From Nepenthes gracilis (taxonomy: Eukaryota > Streptophyta > Magnoliopsida > Caryophyllales > Nepenthaceae), in contig BSYO01000009.1 in the NCBI GenBank assembly GCA_033239525.1, forward strand, positions 14,343,299 to 14,407,298: a DNA stretch of 64,000 nucleotides, given 5' to 3'. Below the pieces are notes generated by a model. That model made no database searches and was not told the origin of the DNA. It worked only from the letters and a program-made list of their open reading frames with translations. The position numbers were made by a program, and so were the translations under genes. Positions 61,903-64,000 of the stretch are shown piece by piece. Within the stretch, counting starts at the first letter, position 1, and every line of letters starts with the position of its first letter.

Positions 61903-64000
61903 TTATTGCGCAACTCCCAGCCACTTTGAGAAGTTCTCAAACTCAGTATAATCAGAATCTGAAATCATCGTCTTGTAGAAAGCTTTACCAGCAACCTTGA
62001 TGGCATTTTCTTCCTCCTAATTGACAACAAAAGGGAGAGAATATCCCATTAGCAGCAAGGCAAAGTTGCCACACGAAACACAAAATCAAATCCGCATTTT
62101 CTTGTCCAGACAACTACGGATAAAAAAAGATTCACACAAGTATAACAAGACCATTTTAAACTGGATCATCTTCATCACAATATATAATCGTCACAAACAG
62201 AAGGCAAAACTTTCCAACCATTCCATTCCAAGACATGAAGAAAGACAATAAGAAGTGACAAACTCATCATTGTTGTTTGCCAAAATATTAATTTAACTAA
62301 TTCCCCCAAGTAAATTTCAAAACTGGAAGGAATGGAAGTCATGCATACATCAGCAAGGAATAGGCATGGATTCCAATTATGACTAGGCCACAACAATAAT
62401 GTCTAGAAATTTGAGAGACGGAAAAATCACAAATTATGCCCCTAGTGATCAATCAATGACACAAAAAGCCAACTGAGAGACAAATGCAACTACATTTTAA
62501 TCACACAATGCCTTGGTCACTGGGACAGAATATACAAGTTCCAAATTCCCAACTTTAAGAGTCGGCCAAAAAGTGAGCAACGAAACTGCTCAGTTACTTT
62601 AAGCCCAACTCCTCAACGGCAACAGTTTGTTCGGTTTGGCTTCCTAAGAATTGCCTCTAAATCAACACAACTACTAGATCACGCCTTCACATCAGAATCT
62701 CCAACAAATTAAAAGTGAGTTAGAAATATATCAGTGCCTAGTATTATCAAGTAACGGAACGAATAAGGCTACTTCTAATGGGGATCGACCACAACCGATA
62801 AACAGACTGACAGTAGAAATTGAAGACATGAACCACAAAAAGAGCAGGTATATGACATGACACTGGAAAACAAACTGAAACAAAGAAAATAGTATGATTT
62901 GCCTTAGAGAGGGCAGTTCTTTTCTTCTCAAGCTTCTCCTGTCTGGACTTGATCCTCTGCTCCTCAGCAAGAAGAGACATCCTCCTTGCCGTCTTGGCGT
63001 AAGGGTTGAGCTTCAGCATAGCATTCAAGTTCTTCAGAGGATTCTTCTTCATCTGGGCCCTCTTCACTTCCTTTTTCGTCGGCCTGACCACAGACTGGAT
63101 TTCATCAGAATTAATAATTCTGGCAAGATCTCCATTCAGCATCTTCGCGCGCGGCAGCAGATACTTCTTCTTCTTCTCAGAAGGCTTGTCAAAAGATCCA
63201 TAGATAGCGTCAAGCTTCTCAAAGGCACTGTTTGTCCAGATAACAAATCGCCCCAGATGGCCACCAGGAGCAAGCTTCAGCAAATTCAGACGATCCACAT
63301 GACAAATGTCGACACCAGGAATGTTCCGGAACGCCTTCACGATCTTCGCCCCTTCGGTTGAATACACAATCAGCGGTCCCTTGCGAGATATATAGCGTCG
63401 ATTCCTCATCTTCCCCTTACCCGGACGAATGGAGTGACTATCTTTGGCCTTCTCAGCGTCCGGGAATGCGCCGACTTGCTTCAGGACCTTGATGGCGGCG
63501 CTCGTCTTCTCCACGGATTCAGCAGCGTCAGAGATAACGAGTGGGAGCTCAGGGACTGACTCGATCCGGTGACCGCGCGCCATCACGAGGGAAGGAATTG
63601 CAGACGCAGCGATCGCCGAAACGACGGCGTACCTCTTCATGTTGACGTTGATCTTCCGGTGCCAACGCCGCCAGATCTTGGTCGGCGCAAACATCCGACC
63701 GCCGCGACACATGTTCCCGAAGGCACCCTGCCCTGCGCGGTGAGTACCGCCTCCAGGAACACGAGGAATACGGGAGACGGCGCGGCCGGTTCCCCAGGAC
63801 TCGGCTGAGGTCTGGTGGCCGGCTTTCTTGGAGACGGCGTAAGGCTGGCGGGAGTTCTTGGACATGTTGGAGTGGACGAAGGTCACAAGGTCATTTCGAA
63901 TCGGCGCCTTCATGACGTCCGGCAAGGCAACGGTAGGGGTTGAATCGGTGGACATGTCAGACTCCAGGGATTGGACGGTGACAAGAGGACGGACGGCGGC
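61903..64000 (-). CDS. RPL4: 60S ribosomal protein L4 (uL4), 5' end beyond window
   Basis: Core component of the large cytosolic ribosomal subunit; its internal loop lines the peptide exit tunnel. Exon 1 is 62903-64000 (366 codons, in frame from the window edge); exon 2 is 61903-62016 (37 codons plus TAA). The reading begins [15 protein letters not shown], so only the initiator and a few residues lie outside; an inner ATG at 63953-63955 is not the start. Hallmarks: [20 protein letters not shown], the loop [47 protein letters not shown] and the plant C-terminus [20 protein letters not shown]. At least 403 residues, the usual plant length. No stops or shifts, and GC content is higher than the surrounding repeats. 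Appears intact and is the only functional gene seen. Confidence 0.97.
62017..62902 (-). other. RPL4: RPL4 intron, apparent GC-AG type
   Basis: The intron is 886 bp, phase 0. The acceptor is TTGTCAATTAG before GAGGAAGAA. The donor that fits the protein family is TCTAAG followed by GCAAAT, so the intron starts with GC. There is no GT in the right place; using a later GT would add residues not found in the family. I saw no small RNA gene in it. Confidence 0.75.

Noticed and set aside
62747..62902. Continuation of the RPL4 frame past SK to residue 402 of the open frame
   Set aside because: The extra sequence lacks ribosomal protein similarity. The true C-terminus is in exon 2 at 61903-62016, so this is intron.
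62017..62902. Intron-encoded C/D box snoRNA in RPL4
   Set aside because: TGATGA-like boxes occur on the minus strand near 62170 and 62265, but no CTGA box or terminal stem lies at a suitable distance.

Overview
The window looks like nuclear DNA of a dicot flowering plant. The only intact host gene is a ribosomal protein L4 gene whose protein and exon layout are plant-like. Nearly everything else is transposable-element DNA with plant features: Ty3/gypsy LTR retrotransposons with 2 to 3.4 kb LTRs and initiator-Met tRNA primer sites, a Mutator-like element with an FAR1-type transposase, and a Tourist-like MITE. I cannot name the species.

Region 1 to 45.9 kb is one pile of nested LTR retrotransposons. 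The oldest recognisable layer is a decayed Tat/Ogre-type gypsy element on the + strand (4602-5925, 8187-8445, 19959-23419). It is broken by family A (chromovirus-like) insertions: an element entering from the left edge (3' LTR 1932-4601), a solo LTR (5926-8186), and an element with both LTRs (8446-19958, minus) that itself carries a solo LTR (13985-16766) inside its gag zinc-knuckle region. From 23420 a large-LTR element, family B (minus), begins. Its 3' LTR is cut into four pieces by a family C element (24898-34265, itself holding a solo C LTR) and two more solo A LTRs (34531-36836 and 37740-40095). The B internal region (40572-43191) keeps at most a gag scrap, and its 5' LTR (43192-45869) is truncated. 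Boundaries come from TG...CA ends, primer sites, polypurine tracts, 5-bp target duplications and agreement between copies.

Region 47.2 to 59.0 kb is a degenerate tandem array with a unit of about 120-130 bp. A Mutator-like element (47657-58394) is inserted in it with a perfect 9-bp target duplication. The element has long terminal inverted repeats, each with three palindromes. It carries a dead FAR1-type transposase gene interrupted by a MITE (50072-50719), a captured fragment of a plant AGCVIII protein-kinase gene (about 52312-52520), and a solo B LTR (54245-57691).

Region 59 to 61.6 kb is AT-rich with no gene I can support. The last 2.1 kb hold RPL4 on the minus strand (exon 2 61903-62016, exon 1 62903 to past the window end), with an intron that appears to use a GC rather than GT donor.

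There is no operon-like organisation. The genes interact only as insertions into one another. All retroelement coding regions I could read are broken by stops, frameshifts or catalytic substitutions. Domain assignments are from reading translations by eye; no search was run.
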